Assembly (NCBI GenBank): GCA_030847615.1
Contig: JAUMIR010000005.1
Location: 238,924,645-238,988,644 of the forward strand
Source: Gambelia wislizenii
Lineage: Eukaryota > Chordata > Lepidosauria > Squamata > Crotaphytidae
Length of the DNA stretch: 64,000 nt
Direction of reading: 5' to 3'
Shown: in pieces, positions 31,127 through 43,180 of the stretch
Layout of the letters: the number at the start of each line of letters is the position of its first letter
Position numbering within the stretch: the stretch's first letter is position 1
Position numbers and translations under genes: made by a program
Notes under the pieces: generated by a model
Seen by the model: only the letters and a program-made list of their open reading frames with translations
Databases searched by the model: none
What the model was told of the DNA's origin: nothing

Positions 31127-32006
31127 TAATTGGGAGGAGTAGCTAATACCCTAGAGGACAGGATCAAAATTCAGAATGACCTGGATAGACTGGAGAGCTG
31201 GGCCAAAGCTAACAAAATGAAATTCAATACGGAGAAATGTAAAGTACTGCATTTAGGGTGGAAAAACGAAATGCATAAATATAGGATGGGAGAGACCTGG
31301 CTGAATGAGACTACATGCGAAAGGGATCTAGGAGTCCTAGTAGACCACAAGTTGAACATGAGCCAACAGTGTGATGCGGCAGCTAAAAAGGCCAATGCAA
31401 TTTTGGGCTGTATCAATAGAAGTATAGTGTCTAGATCAAGGGAAGTAATAGTGCCACTCTATTCTGCCTTGGTCAGACCTCACTTAGAATACTGTGTCCA
31501 GTTCTGGGCACCACAATTCAGAAAGGATATTGACAAATTGGAGCGTGTCCAGAGAAGGGCAACTAAAATGGTGAAAGGTCTGGAAACGATGCCTTATGAG
31601 GAGAGACTTAGGGAGCTGGGTATGTTTAGCCTGGAAAAAAGACGGTTCAGAGGCGATATGATAGCCCTTTTTAAGTATTTGAAGGGATGTCATGCTGAGG
31701 CTGGAGCAGGCTTGTTTTCTGCTGCTCCAGAGACTGGAACACGGAGCAATGGGAGCAAGCTCCAGGAACAGAGATTCCACCTCAACATGAGGAGGAACTT
31801 TTTGACAGTAAGAGCTGTTCGGCAGTGGAACACACTCCCTCGGAGCGTGGTGGGGTCTCCTTCCTTGGAGGTCTTTAAACAGAGGCTGGATGGCCATCTG
31901 TCGGGGATGCTTTGATTGTGATTTCCTGCGTGGCAGGGGGGTTGGACTGGATGGCCCTCGTGGTCTCTTCCAACTCTGCAATTCTGTGATTCTGTGATTC
32001 TGTGAT
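31127..32006 (+). mobile_element. CR1 LINE, 5'-truncated, plus strand
   Basis: The copy begins inside the RT gene just after the FADD motif (GVANTLEDRIKIQNDLDRLE) and runs uninterrupted through 261 codons to the CR1 stop (...RLDGHLSGML). The 3' untranslated end and the tail AATTCTGTGATTCTGTGATT follow. The frame is open throughout, so the copy is young. It is the opposite orientation to the CR1s at 14265 and 40052. Confidence 0.95.
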
Positions 32007-32029
32007 ATTCTATAAGCCCCCCTGGGAGT

Positions 32030-32215
32030 TCAGGGTGATGTATGTTGCTCTCTTCCTCCTGCTTTATCCTTGCTACAATTCTGTGAGGTTGATTAGGATG
32101 AGAAAGAGTGTGCAACTGGCCCAAGGTTACCAGCTGAGTTTCATGGCTCAGGGGGATCTAGAACTGGGATCTTAGTAATCCAAGTCCAACACTTTAACAT
32201 CTATACCACACTGAT
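32030..32215 (-). mobile_element. SINE/LINE-tail copy, minus strand
   Basis: GTGAGGTTGATTAGGATGAG, CAACTGGCCCAAGGTTACCA and AAGTCCAACACTTTAACATC...ACCACACTG read in reverse as a retroposon with a tRNA-like head (CAGTGTGGTATAGATG). The left part (CAGGGTGATGTATGTTGC) resembles a LINE 3' tail. Confidence 0.5.
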
Positions 32216-33118
32216 ACCACAATAAAAAGCTTGGAAAGTAAAGCATCTGAGACTTTTGAAAGCTAGGTTGAAGATGCATTAGTATTAGGGGTGAACTGAT
32301 GGTTGAATCTGTTCAGAAAATTACTCTTTTATATATTTGTGACACCATTCAAGATATATCAGCAGCTCAGCAGGTTTTACTGTATTACCATATCAATATT
32401 GCTGGCAGACATTCGATATTGCTGACAGACAAGGTTGTCTTTACCCTGCAGCTGAGAACTGTGAACTTATCAAGCTCTGTGAATGACAGGGCAGTTCTCT
32501 CAATCTCCAAAACATGGGATGTGGAGGCTCAAATACAGGACAACTAAAAGCTTATTTCTGCTTCCTAGATGGCCTTCTCCACTGTAAAGTTTTCTGATAT
32601 TTATTGCCACAATCACAGTGTTGAAGAGGTGGGGGGGAAGTGCTGTTGGCAAAGCCACCTGGGATGGAGCCAGGGGCTGTCTAGTATCCAGGAATGGCCA
32701 TGGTTCCAGCTGAAGTACTATAGCTTGGAAATTTCTTTGGGGAAGGGACTGCCTTGGCCTCCCTGAACTCACCAGGGTCTACACCAAACTTGGGCTGCCA
32801 CTGAATTTTAGTGGTGTGGTTGCAGAAGTGAGAAAAGCCATAATTTACCTATAAAACAAAACACATGCTCTGCACATACCTTGTAAAGTTAAAATGTGCC
32901 TTTCTCCTCCTATCAACATGTGGACAATGTGTTTCCCACCTTTGATTTACATGCTGGATATGTGGGACTTCTCCGCAGGGCTTATACCATGGTTTATTTG
33001 AGTGGCTGGTTACTTCAGTAGATACTTCCTGATAGGGAGGGAACTCCCTTCTCTAGGAAAGCAGTTAGAAGCAGTTGTTAATATATAATCCAGCAAACCA
33101 CACTTTGGTTGATCACAT

Positions 33119-33760
33119 AGGGGTTGTCTAGAGGATTAAAAAAACACAAAAAACCTCCTCATAAAATTTGAGGAGAATACCTTTTGTCCCAATGAGATCT
33201 TGCAGTGATTTACCGTATTGGGAAGGAGGGGAGCCAAAAACTCCAAAAACTGCAGGGGAAAAGCTTTTGCAACTTTTCATGAGGTTTTGTTTAAAAATAC
33301 ATGGAAAAGCATATTACTGCTCATTTGGACAACTGATTAGCATCACTGAGCAGGGCGGAAGTGGAAAGCTGATTAGTCGGACATGCATGCGGGGGTAGGT
33401 TTACCAGCAACAAAGTGGCCGGAAGTGCCATTTTGGAGTTTCATGTTACTGATCATGTGCTTTTTCACTGCACTGAGGTGACTAAACAGCTTTTTTAAGC
33501 ACAAGGTCACACTTGTACACCTTAGATTTACAGTTAAAAAACAACTGTGTAGTGGTGATAACTTGTGGAGATTAATAACATGAGTGATTCACTCCCAGCC
33601 CCCATCTTGATTCGCAGGCATGGCTGCATATGAACTTCAAACATGGATAGCTTCGTATACCAGCAATTTTACTAAAGGATTGTGGAGAAAAAAGAATGCT
33701 GTTGCAATTTTGTGTTAATACACAGCATTCCGCGTTATATCCTCTCATCTAGACAAGTCC
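33119..33760. mobile_element. MITE with TTGTCTAGA ends
   Basis: The left end GGGGTTGTCTAGAGGA is mirrored at the right end, CCTCTCATCTAGACAAGTCC. The interior GAGAATACCTTTTGTCCCAATGAG...GGACATGCATGCGGGGG...GTGATTCACTCCC is shared in order with 45150-45640. The ends resemble those at 52640 and 54884. Confidence 0.7.
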
Positions 33761-33984
33761 ATAGACTATACATTTTCTGAGGTATAGATTTTATACAGCC
33801 AGAAGGGTCCACCTCTTTAGAAAGTAAAGAATAAAAGACACTGTAATAATAACAAAGGGACTTCATACATCAGGGCAATCTTCTCCACACCCAATGCTTG
33901 ACTTCCTCTTTGCTGCTTCTCATTCCTTCAACTTCCATCTTTCAAAGGATGAAGGGGATCGCTCCTGAGAGGAAATAGCATCCA

Positions 33985-34260
33985 GATGAAAGCAATGAAA
34001 AAGCATTTTAAAATGTCCTGCCTATAAAACTGCAAGCTTTCTGTGCTGTCAGAAGGTCATCAGTCACAACTGTGGCTGTAATTGGAATGGCTAAATATTT
34101 TAATAGACATGAATAACATGGACATGATTAATGTCTACAGAGCTGCCAGCCAAACTTGTTAGGGGTCAGTCTTGTGACATGATTCAGGCTAAGAATGAAT
34201 TACCATTAACCTTGTCTACTTGGATTAATTTTACATTTTACTTCCCTCTCATGTTTCACT
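33985..34260. other. unique intronic sequence, possible conserved element
   Basis: This stretch, including GAAGGTCATCAGTCACAACTG and AATGTCTACAGAGCTGCCAG, lacks repeat hallmarks and low-complexity runs and has a composition like constrained non-coding DNA. This is an impression only; no alignment was possible. Confidence 0.25.
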
Positions 34261-35055
34261 GACTAATGCTCAGAAGAAAAAAAGAAAAGGGATTATACTG
34301 GTGTGTGTGTACTATACATGCATGTATGCACCAGGGCTTTGGTCCAATATATCGCTTTAATGACAATGGCAACAATAATGTGAATAATTATATTTTGGAA
34401 CAAAAGCATTCTCTTTTTGCCCCATTTCTTCCACAAGCTATAATTATATAGCTCTTGTTGATCATGCCAAAAAATTGACCAAAATTTGGTTTAAAGACAA
34501 AAGAAAAAAATCACATTCAGTTTCACTATAGGGGAAAATAAAATGTTACAAAGCTTTTTGTACAGGAGAGAATCTACACTTAAATGTTACATCTTTCTCA
34601 ATGGTTTTATAGTTTGGAAAAAAGAATTTGGACTACAGGTTTCAGAATCTGCCAGTGCCCAGAATGGTTTGGGGTATTCTGTGAACTGTAATAAAATCTC
34701 TACTATTTTGCCTATTTTTCTTCATTTTATTATGTCCTCTAAGTATAAGCAAGGTTTCTTCAGGTACCCTTGAGAGATCCACTATTTCAGTGTCCTGCAA
34801 GAACAAATGGAATGTCCCCTCATTTAAGGATGTGCCATTTCTTCACAGTTTGAATTAAAGGAATGAAGAAGAAAATTAATGATTCTTACATCTCCATAAC
34901 CATCCTTTGTGCTCTTTAACTCCTGTTATTATGATTCGGTTCACCTGAAGCATATTGTTCCAGACAAATCAAATGAACAACTTTAGACACTTTGAGGTGA
35001 GGTTAGATGGATGTGGTTGTTAGTAGGTAGATATGAACTCTTCTTGTCATTACAG

Positions 35056-35127
35056 GGTTTTCAACAAAAATTCTCCTTTCACAGTAAAGAGATTGTGGCT
35101 ATCAGCTGTTCATGGTGCAAACAAGCG
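35056..35127 (+). CDS. DGKI: DGKI exon: middle of C1 domain 2
   Basis: Seventy-two nucleotides between CATTACAG and GTAAGT encode [20 protein letters not shown] plus CKQA (24 codons, phase 0). [17 protein letters not shown] is the conserved core of the second type IV DGK C1 domain and holds the second C-x2-C zinc pair. FSFHSKE follows the iota version; DGKZ, as I recall, has FTFHSKE. It joins directly to [10 protein letters not shown] in the next exon. Confidence 0.96.
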
Positions 35128-35929
35128 GTAAGTAACTTTTGCCCAAGGTAGTGTATAAATAGTGTATAAATGCCAACATGGCTTTAGTGGTTCTGCTATG
35201 ATGCCACCAGTAGCATCTCTACAGCTTGAAAGTAACTGGTTACTTTCTTTTTAGTGAAACATGTCCTTTAAAAGATAACAAATATAATAATAATTACTTA
35301 CTATGCAAAAAGTAACAAAATTCCTACTCACCATCTAAATTTTTGAAATGTAACATTGTCAGTCCTAAAAAAAAAAAAAAACAGCTAAAAAGTGTTACTT
35401 GTAATCTGTCACTTCCAAGTAATTATAGTGTCATCTACAATGCTGAAAACATGAACTTTGGAGGCCTTGTTTTGCTCATCTGTTATATGGGGTGTGGCCT
35501 TTGGAATGTAATTAGCATGCAGATCAAAGGAAATATGTGTACATCCTAGTCTGGAAGAATGTTGTATTGTAGGATGGAGGGGTTTGGGGTGTGATGATGA
35601 GGGAAAAGAGGTGTGTGAAGTATCACACACACTAAATGTAATGGAATAGTAGTATTAGAAGTGATCTGGGCTTGAAGGACATTCCAGTAAGGTAGTACAA
35701 TATTATTGGGTGGTGGAGGAGGTGATGTTCAATTCCTCCTTTTCTGTGTTCTCCTATTTCCCACTGGATGAAAGTGAGTGTTCTGTTTAACCTGAAGATT
35801 CTAGAGTGATGGAATAACTGAATACTCGAATTTGTTTTTTTTTCTTTTCTTTGCCCTCTTTCCCCAATCTTCACATTCATCTTCTGGAACTCCCCTTCGT
35901 ACTGATGCCTCTTGTTTTGCTCCATCAAG
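35128..35929. other. DGKI: DGKI intron, 0.8 kb
   Basis: It includes GTAACTGGTTACTTTC...GTGTTACTTGTAATCTGTCAC (35225-35425), a palindromic AGTAACTTGTAAC-type repeat also seen at 15636-15690, and an A-homopolymer. The rest is plain. Confidence 0.7.
35225..35425. repeat. GTTACTTGTAAC-type MITE-like repeat
   Basis: AAAGTAACTGGTTACTTTC at one side and GTGTTACTTGTAATCTG at the other are inverted versions of a GTAACNNGTTAC core. The same core forms TTACAAGTTACTTGTAAC at 15645-15665, directly after a CR1. The full structure is uncertain. Confidence 0.45.
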
Positions 35930-36046
35930 TTTCACAATAAAGTCACTTGCTTCATGCTGCAACACATTGAGGAGCCATGTTCCCTTGGGGCTCATGCGGC
36001 TGTTATCGTACCTCCCACCTGGATCATTAAGGTGAAGAAACCTCAG
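35930..36046 (+). CDS. DGKI: DGKI exon: end of C1 domain 2 and proline hinge
   Basis: One hundred seventeen nucleotides from a CATCAAG acceptor to a GTAACT donor encode 39 codons, [20 protein letters not shown]...[13 protein letters not shown], in phase 0. The H, C and C zinc ligands finish the second C1 domain. [19 protein letters not shown] is the extended C1 (DGK-specific) segment that follows. The donor is weaker than the others (CAG/GTAACT) and the acceptor has a purine before AG, but the protein match is complete. Confidence 0.95.
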
Positions 36047-36214
36047 GTAACTGCATGCCAATGTCTGTATTTGACACTGTGGGTCACCTTGCTTGGCTTA
36101 AACTCCTTCAGGAAGGCATGCTTCACTCCTATTGGTCCACAAACTCTTTGCCAGTTGCACTCATAATTGTTATAAGAAGTCATTATGGTATGTTTCTAGT
36201 TACTCCTTTGAAAG

Positions 36215-36390
36215 AATAAAGGACTCTGGTAGAACCCATGCTTTGCATGTAGAAGGTCCATGGTTCAATCTCTTGTATCTTCATCCCTTGTAGGAAAAGA
36301 AAGGATCCTCCCTGAAGTCCTGGAGAGCCACTGTCAGTGTTGCCCACAGTGGGATGGATGGGCCAATTGTCTGATGCAGTATAAGGCAAG
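36215..36390 (+). mobile_element. tRNA-type SINE, plus strand
   Basis: GGTAGAACCCATGCTTTGCATGTAGAAGGTCCATGGTTCAATCTCT includes a B-box-like GGTTCAATCTC. It continues CCTGGAGAGCCACTGTCAGT and GATGGGCCAATTGTCTGATG...CAGTATAAGGCA. This is the plus form of the SINE interrupted at 22700-23395. Confidence 0.7.
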
Positions 36391-38160
36391 GGTGGGCATC
36401 TGTGAAAAGTGTGGGGGCCAGTTTTGGCCCTTGCAATCCCCAAAGGAGCTGTATTGCAGACCACATCTCCAGTTTCTATTTCTGGGTACTTCTGGCCAGT
36501 TTTCAAGGTTGTTTTTTGTAAATGGTATTGTATTTTAACTATCTGTGGCAATTTTAGACAGTTATTATCCCTGATACAATACAACTTCCCACATTCCTAA
36601 ATTTCTTTTATGATATTATTTTGGATTGTGGAATATCAGAAGGCTAGGTACCAGGTGATTGTGGGTTGCTAGCAATGGCTTCCTTCTCAGTGGGGCAGGT
36701 AACTGTGATGTGCAGGGGATTTTCGAATCCCAACACTGCCACCAGGTTTGTGACATGCAGGTACACCAGCCGAATTTATGTCACTGTTCAGCCTGGCTGC
36801 CTCTTCAGCCATGAAATAAATATCTGTGGAGACCACAGTTCCACAGTTGTCACCTTTATGTCAGACTTTCCCCTTATCCCTTCCTCAGATTGGGGTTTCA
36901 CTAATCTGGATAGTACTTTTATTGGTGTGTGTTTAATTACAGGGTTAGTGTGCCAAATAAATACTAGTAAGGGAAGTAATTCATGAGGAATCTGGATTGG
37001 ATAAACAAAACATAAAGATTGATTTATTGCGTAAACAGTGTAACAGAAACACTTTGAACTTTGTCTACAACTTGGTTAAATTCAAACTGGTTGCTAGTCC
37101 TACTCTATGGTGACCATAAAACTTCAGAATCTGCCCTACTCACTAACAACTTGTGAGGTTCTTTCTTTCCTCTTACTCTGTATTCCAATCAGCCTCTATT
37201 CCTCTTGACACTTATTCTCACTGCACATACATTCCCTCAGCTCCACTCACAACCATACACATATTCCAGCCCTCTCCCCATCACATCACAACTTCAATCC
37301 CTCTTTTCACTCTAGGAGACCCTCCCATGCCAGTTTCCTGCAACAGGATTGACTCCTTGCTTTCTTCACATTCACTCATCAACACTCATCGCATGCTCTC
37401 CACAGTAATCTACTCAGGATTTTATTTCAAAATTCAAAGGAATTTTAAAGGAACTATCCAAAGTCCTGAACTTCTTTTGGGGAGATAGAGTAGAGTTCAG
37501 CACCTTAGCCTGCTCTTTTACAAGTCAGACTAAAACCCAGAGCAAATTCACCATCCTATTGACACAGAAACCACCAGTTGAGGAGAAGTAATCATGACAT
37601 TTCCCTGCATTTATAGAGAAATGATGTGAATGTAGTTGGTGGAAGTATGGAAAGACTGGAAACTTAATCTTACAAGCTGATGACCCTGTCTAGGTCTTTC
37701 AGGTAGCTGTGGGAAAACATTCCCCTGTCAGAGTTCAGTACCACTCTTTAAACCTGTTAGGGTGTATATTGAGTCTATCTATCTGGAATGTGGTCTTCCT
37801 CTTTTCCTATTGCCTTCTACCTTACCAAGCATTATTGTCTTTGCTAGTGAGTCACGTCTTTTATTGATATGCCCAAAGTATGATAGTCTCAGTTTATTCA
37901 TCTTGCCTTCTAGGAAGAGTTCAGGCTTGATTTGTTCTTGGACCCATTTACTTGTCTTTTAACCAGTCCATGGTAGAACTCTTCTCCAGCACCACATTTC
38001 AAATGAGTTGATTTTCTTTCTATCAGCTTTCCTTACTGTCCAGCTTTCACAACCAAAAATATGGAAATATGATAGCCTAGACAATCCTGACTTTAAAATT
38101 GAGTGGTATATCTTTAGACTTGAAGATCTTGTCTAGTTCCTTCATAGCTGCCTTAGGGTT

Positions 38161-38522
38161 TGTTTAGCCTGGAGAAGAGAAGGTTAAGAGGTGACATGAT
38201 AGCTGTGTTTAAATATTTGAAGGGATGCCATACTAAGGATGGTGCAAGCTTGTTTTCTGCTGCTCCAGAGACAAGGACACGGAGCAATGGACTCAAGCTA
38301 CAGTAAAGAGATTCCACCTAAACATTAGGAAGAAATTACTGATAGTAAGAGCTGTTTGGCAGTGGAATGTGCTGCCTTAGAGTGTACTGGAGTCTCTTTT
38401 CTTTGGAAGTTTATAAACAGAGGTTGGATAGTCATCTGTCAGGTTTTGATTGGGTATTCCTGTATGCCAGGGGGTTGGACTAGATGGCCCTTGTGTTCTC
38501 TTCCAACTCTATGATTCTATAA
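38161..38522 (+). mobile_element. CR1 LINE 3' fragment, plus strand, older copy
   Basis: TTTAGCCTGGAGAAGAGAAG through CTGCTCCAGAGACAAGGAC and CAACTCTATGATTCTATAAG matches the last roughly 360 bp of CR1. Scattered substitutions and small deletions (for example, a shortened GTCAGGTTTTGATTG) make it older than the copies at 31 and 40 kb. Confidence 0.92.
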
Positions 38523-39084
38523 GTCAATAGTTGTGTAGAAGAGGGAATTTCAGCAGGTGCTTCTTTTTCTGCCAGCAACACCTGCTGAAATTCTCTTTCC
38601 TACACAACCACTACAATTACATGAGTCCCTGTTTCATATTTTATCTAACAACCCTAGCCTTGTCCTTTGCATTGATTCCCTGTTTAGGATGTGTATCAGT
38701 ATGCAAAACACTTACATTGGATGTTAGAAGGGACTGTTGGGAGGTGAACCTGACTGTCTAATTTGTTGGTATTTTACAAGTGTCTCATAAATGATTAACA
38801 TGGCTTGTGTGTAGCTTTGCATGCCAAAGGGAACATTACTTCACAAAAAAGAAAGAAAGAAAAAGAAAAAAGGAGCATTATTATTTGACCTAGGTGAATA
38901 ACAATGCTCAATTCATTTTATAGTGTAAATAATAACCATAACCAGTACTCTTACTTAACACATTACTTTTTTTGCAATGTGATATGGAGTACTGTATATA
39001 TAAAAAATGGACTTTTAGCTTGTTGGAGAATTTTACTTCAGTATGTTGAAATCTCTCCCCCACCCTGACCCTGAAATATGAAAT

Positions 39085-39310
39085 GATGTTCCTTCTGGTG
39101 GTGCAGTGGTTAAATGTCAGTACTGCAAGCCACAAGGTTATGAGTTCAATCCCAGAGGGTTCCAAGGTTGACTCAGTCTTCCATCTTTTCCTAGGTCAAT
39201 AAAATTAGTATCCAGCTTATTGGGGGCAATTAGCTAAAAACATTGTACACCACTTAGGGAGTGCTTTGGCACTGATAAGTGATATATAAATATCAGTGCT
39301 ATTGCTATTG
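39085..39310 (+). mobile_element. tRNA-derived SINE with GCTATTGCTATTGC tail
   Basis: GGTGGTGCAGTGGTTAAATG (A-box region), AGTTCAATCCCAG (B-box region), GGTTGACTCAGTCTTCCATC, TTGGGGGCAATTAGC and a GCTATTGCTATTGCTT end follow in the order of a common squamate tRNA-derived SINE. It appears full length. Confidence 0.8.
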
Positions 39311-40051
39311 CTTGTTAGTCATAGAAACAGAAAAAATGTGGTTATAGGAAACCACATTCCATATGTTTCACTGAGTTTGCAAAGCTGTGTGGACATAGAT
39401 ACTGAGGAGGAAGACATAATCAAACACATATCTATGTTCCAACAGGCAGGATACACCTTGCATTCTCAAATTCTCAGGGACTCAAATATAAGTAGAGTGA
39501 GGGAATCTAATTCTAATTCTTAAAAAGAGAGTAGAAAAATGATTCACAAAACTATTCAGTAGGTAGAGTTCAAGTAGTTTGGTGAATGAACAAAGAGTCT
39601 ATGTGCTCTGTTTTCTTCCTGGCTGTAAAGCCACATGCTACAGCTTTAAAGAAATATGATAGACAGATTTTAATTTTAAGTGGCATCCAGTTTGTATGAT
39701 GTACAGAGCAACAGTACCCCTGGCAAGATTTATATGACCTAGAAAAGTAAAATGTTAGCTTTTATCTGAAATTTCTTAACCTTATCTAGGATGTCTTATA
39801 AGGCCTTATATGTTCCTGAAATATTTAGGCTACAGTCTAAAATGCACTTAGTGTTTAGCAAGCCCCATTAACTATAATGGGGCTTATCGCTAATCAAATA
39901 AACAGGCTTTTGGAAAAAAAATTAAGCCAACATGTTGGCATTTCTGTTTCAGGAAAATAATAAGTTATCTATTACTTGTTGATGTCCAAATAACACACTA
40001 CAAACAAGTTTAGTGAGGTATATAAGAATATTTGCAATTTTTCTCATTCAT

Positions 40052-42331
40052 AGAATCATAGAATCATAGAATTGTAGAGTTGGAAGAGACCATGAGGGCC
40101 ATCCAGGCCAACCCCCCTGCCACGCAGGAAATCTTAATTAAAGTATCCCCAACAGATGGCAATCCAGCCTCTGTTTAAAAACCTCCAAGGAAGGAGACCC
40201 CACCACGCTCCGAGGGAGTGTGTTCCACTGCTGAACAGCATTTACTGTCAAAAAGTTCCTCCTAATGTTGAGGTGGAATCTCTGTTCCTGGAGCTTGCAT
40301 CCATTGCTCCGTGTTCCAGTCTCTGGAGCAGCAGAAAACAAGCCTGCTCCATCCTCAATGTGACACCCCTTCAAATACTTAAACAGGGCTATCATATAGC
40401 CTCTTAACCCTCTTTTTTCCAGGCTAAACATACCCAGCTCCCTAAGTCTCTCCTCATAAGGCATGGTTTCCAGACCTTTCACCATTTTAGTTGCCCTTCT
40501 CTGGACATGCTCCAATTTGTCAATATCCTTTTTGAATTGTGGTGCCCAGAACTGGACACAGTATTCTAGGTGAGGTCTGACTAAGGCAGAATAGAGTGGC
40601 GCTATTACTTCCCTTGATCTAGACACTATACTTCTATTGATACAGCCCAAAATCACATTGGCCTTTTTAGCTGCTGCATCACACTGTTGACTCATGTTCA
40701 GCTTGTGGTCTACTAGGACTCCTAGATCCCTTTCGCACGTAGTCTCATTCAGCCAGGTCTCTCCCATCCTATATCGATGCATTTCATTTTTCCGCCCTAA
40801 GTGCAGTACTTTACATTTCTCTGTATTGAATTTCATTTTGTTAGCTTTGGTCCAGCTCTCCAGTCTATCCAGGTCATTCTGAATTTTGATCCTGCCCTCT
40901 AGGGTATTAGCTACTCCTCCTAATTTGGTGTCATATGCAAATTTGATAAGTATGCCCCTAATTCCCTCATCCAAGTCATTGATAAAGATGTTGAATAGCA
41001 CTGGGCCTAGGACAGAACCCTGTGGCACCCCACTGGTCACATCTTTCCAAGACGAAGAGGAGCCACTGCTGAGTACCCTTTGGGTTCGGCCAGCCAACCC
41101 ATTACAAATCCATTTAACAGTTAACTTGTCTAGCCCACATTTTACAAGCTTGTTTGCAAGAACGTCATGGGGAACCTTGTCAAAGGCCTTACTGAAATCA
41201 AGGTATGCGATGTCCACAGCATTCCCTTCATCTACCAAGCTGGTAACTTTATCAAAAAAAGAGATCAGATTAGTCTGGCATGACTTGCTTCTCTGAAACT
41301 CATGTTGACTTTTTGTGATTATGGCATTGCCTTCTAAATGTTCACAGACTCTCTGTTTAATGATCTGCTCTAGAATCTTCCCTGCTATTGATGTCAGACT
41401 AACTGGACGATAATTGTTGGGATCCTCTTTTCCCCCCCTTTTGAAGATGGGGACAACGTTTGCCCTCCTCCAGTCTGCTGGGACTTCTCCTGTTCTCCAG
41501 GAGTTCTCAAAGATTATTGCCAATGGCTCTGAGATCACATTTGCCAACTCTTTTAATACTCTTGGATGTAGTTCATCTGGTCCTGGAGATTTAAATTCAT
41601 TTAGATTAAGAAGGTATTCCTGTACTACCTCTTTGCTTATTCTGAGCTGGATTTCCCCTATTGTGTCATCTGTTCCATTCTCCTCAGGTTGGTCCTCCTT
41701 TTCCTTTTCTGAAAACACTGAGGCAAAGAAGGTGTTGTGTAATTCTGCCTTTTCTCTGTCCCCTGTTAGCATTTTGCCATCTTCTCCACGTAGCGGCCCT
41801 ATCATTTCCTTCTTCCTCCTTTTGCTGCAGACATACCCTAAAACCCCCTTTTTATTGTTCTTAACCTCTCTAGCAAGCCTGAGCTCATTCTGCACTTTAG
41901 CTTTTCTGACTTTACTCCTACACGTGTTCGCTATCTGTTTGAATTCTTCTTTTGTGATTTCCCCCTTTTTCCATTTCCTATACATGTTCCATTTAAAACT
42001 TAGCTCCGTTGAAAGTTCTTTAGTCATCTATCCTGGTTTCTTGAGACACCTCCCATTTTTCTTCCTCAATGGTACTGTTTGAAATTGTGCCTTCAGTATC
42101 TCCCTTTTGAGAAAGTCCCATCCGTCTTGAGGTCTCTTCTCTTTTAGTATTCCTGACCATGGGATCATCCCCAGTATTTCCCTGAGTTTATTGAAATCAG
42201 CTCTCCTAAAGTCAAGAATGCGTGTCTGACTATGCCTGGCTTCTCCTTTCCATTGTATAACAAACTCCAGGAGAACATGATCACTCTCACCTAAGGATCC
42301 CACCACTGAAAAGTTGTAAACTGCCATGAGA
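40052..42331 (-). mobile_element. CR1 LINE, minus strand, with long RT frame
   Basis: This is the longest element in the window. Its 3' tail (ATAGAATCATAGAATTGTAG) is at 40052. A 629-codon frame (42027-40138) covers the connector, reverse transcriptase (AFDKVPHD, GVPQGSVLGPVLFNIFINDLD) and C-terminal region to the CR1 stop. Immediately upstream in the same frame, another 99 codons (42327-42028) hold the end of the endonuclease domain (GSLGESDHVLLEF), ended by a single TAG at 42030-42028. The catalytic FADD is FAYD here, so the enzyme should be inactive. The 5' end, with most of the endonuclease, is missing. Confidence 0.95.
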
Positions 42332-42760
42332 TTTTTTTTATCCCCTGCCCAAGGGTAAAAATACTACTACCTTTTCCCTGTTAGAGGCAGAAACAGCAAA
42401 TATGTTGTTTTTATGCAGAAATGTATTTGTTAAAAATGTATTTTGTGCAAAAAGCTTACATTTTGTGTAAAAAGTCTTTGCACAAAAAATGTACAATGCC
42501 AAAAAAGGTTGATAAGGTGTACACATTCTCATGATCTTGTACAGTAATGATTGGTATATTCTCTTTCTTGCATGCAAAAGTAAAATCAGCAAAGATTTGT
42601 TCTTTGCTTTTAAAAAAAGTTTAAATATAGAAAAATGTCCAAAACTGACCCCCCAAAAGAACATTTGAAAAGTAATAAATCGATGTTATTCATTACACCA
42701 AAACCATAATGCTACTAGCAGTCATTTTATTATTTTGTGAAATGAATACACAGGTATCAC

Positions 42761-42940
42761 AGTCAGCTGTCCATATTTATAGGCTCTGCAGCCATGGATT
42801 CAACCAACCACAGCTCAAAAATATTTGGGAAACAAAATTCCAAAAAGCAAATCTTGCTGTTCACCATCGTATCTAATGGGACTTGGTATCCATGGGAGGT
42901 CCTCGAATCAAACCCCAGTGGATACTGAGGGCACACCGTA
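42761..42940. mobile_element. Tigger-like MITE
   Basis: CAGTCAGCTGTCCATATTTATAGGCTCTGCAGCCATGGATTCAACCAACCACAG begins the copy, and CCCCAGTGGATACTGAGGGCAC ends it. The interior GCTCAAAAATATTTGGGAAA and CTTGCTGTTCACCATCG is shared with the copy at 47516-47695. Confidence 0.75.
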
Positions 42941-42954
42941 TAATTATAACTATA

Positions 42955-43180
42955 ATTGTTATATTTACATCCCACCTTTTCCTCAGTTTGGTACTCAGGG
43001 TGGCTTATGACACATAGTTAAAAATTCACAAAATACAAAAGTTAAAAAGTGATTGCACTATAAAAATAAATAAATAAATAAAATAAGTTAACAACACAAA
43101 CCATTTAAATAAACCAGCACAACAGAAATAACAAATAGAAATCCAGTACACTGTTTAGGTGGGATGGGCCTTGTACACTC
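42955..43180 (-). repeat. L2-type 3'-region repeat
   Basis: TTATATTTACATCCCACCTTTTCC, CAGGGTGGCTTATGACAC and AAAATTCACAAAATACAAAAG, an AAAT run (43066-43085) and AAACCAGCACAACAG follow the same pattern as the repeats at 48507 and 56140. Confidence 0.55.

Larger units (their letters stand above)
26442..35055. other. DGKI: DGKI intron, 8.6 kb
   Basis: It contains a MITE (27398-28037), an old LINE RT remnant (28225-28464), a CR1 tail in a TA-rich satellite (28965-29150), a hAT-like fragment (29821-29890), a possible LTR (30739-31000), a CR1 (31127-32006), a SINE/LINE-tail piece (32030-32215) and a MITE (33119-33760). The segment 26620-27390 has an internal direct repeat, and 33985-34260 looks like unique, possibly constrained sequence. 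The remainder shows nothing specific. Confidence 0.8.

Noticed and set aside
41414..42082. 222-codon plus-strand open frame
   Set aside because: It is the antisense shadow of the CR1 reverse transcriptase frame on the minus strand.
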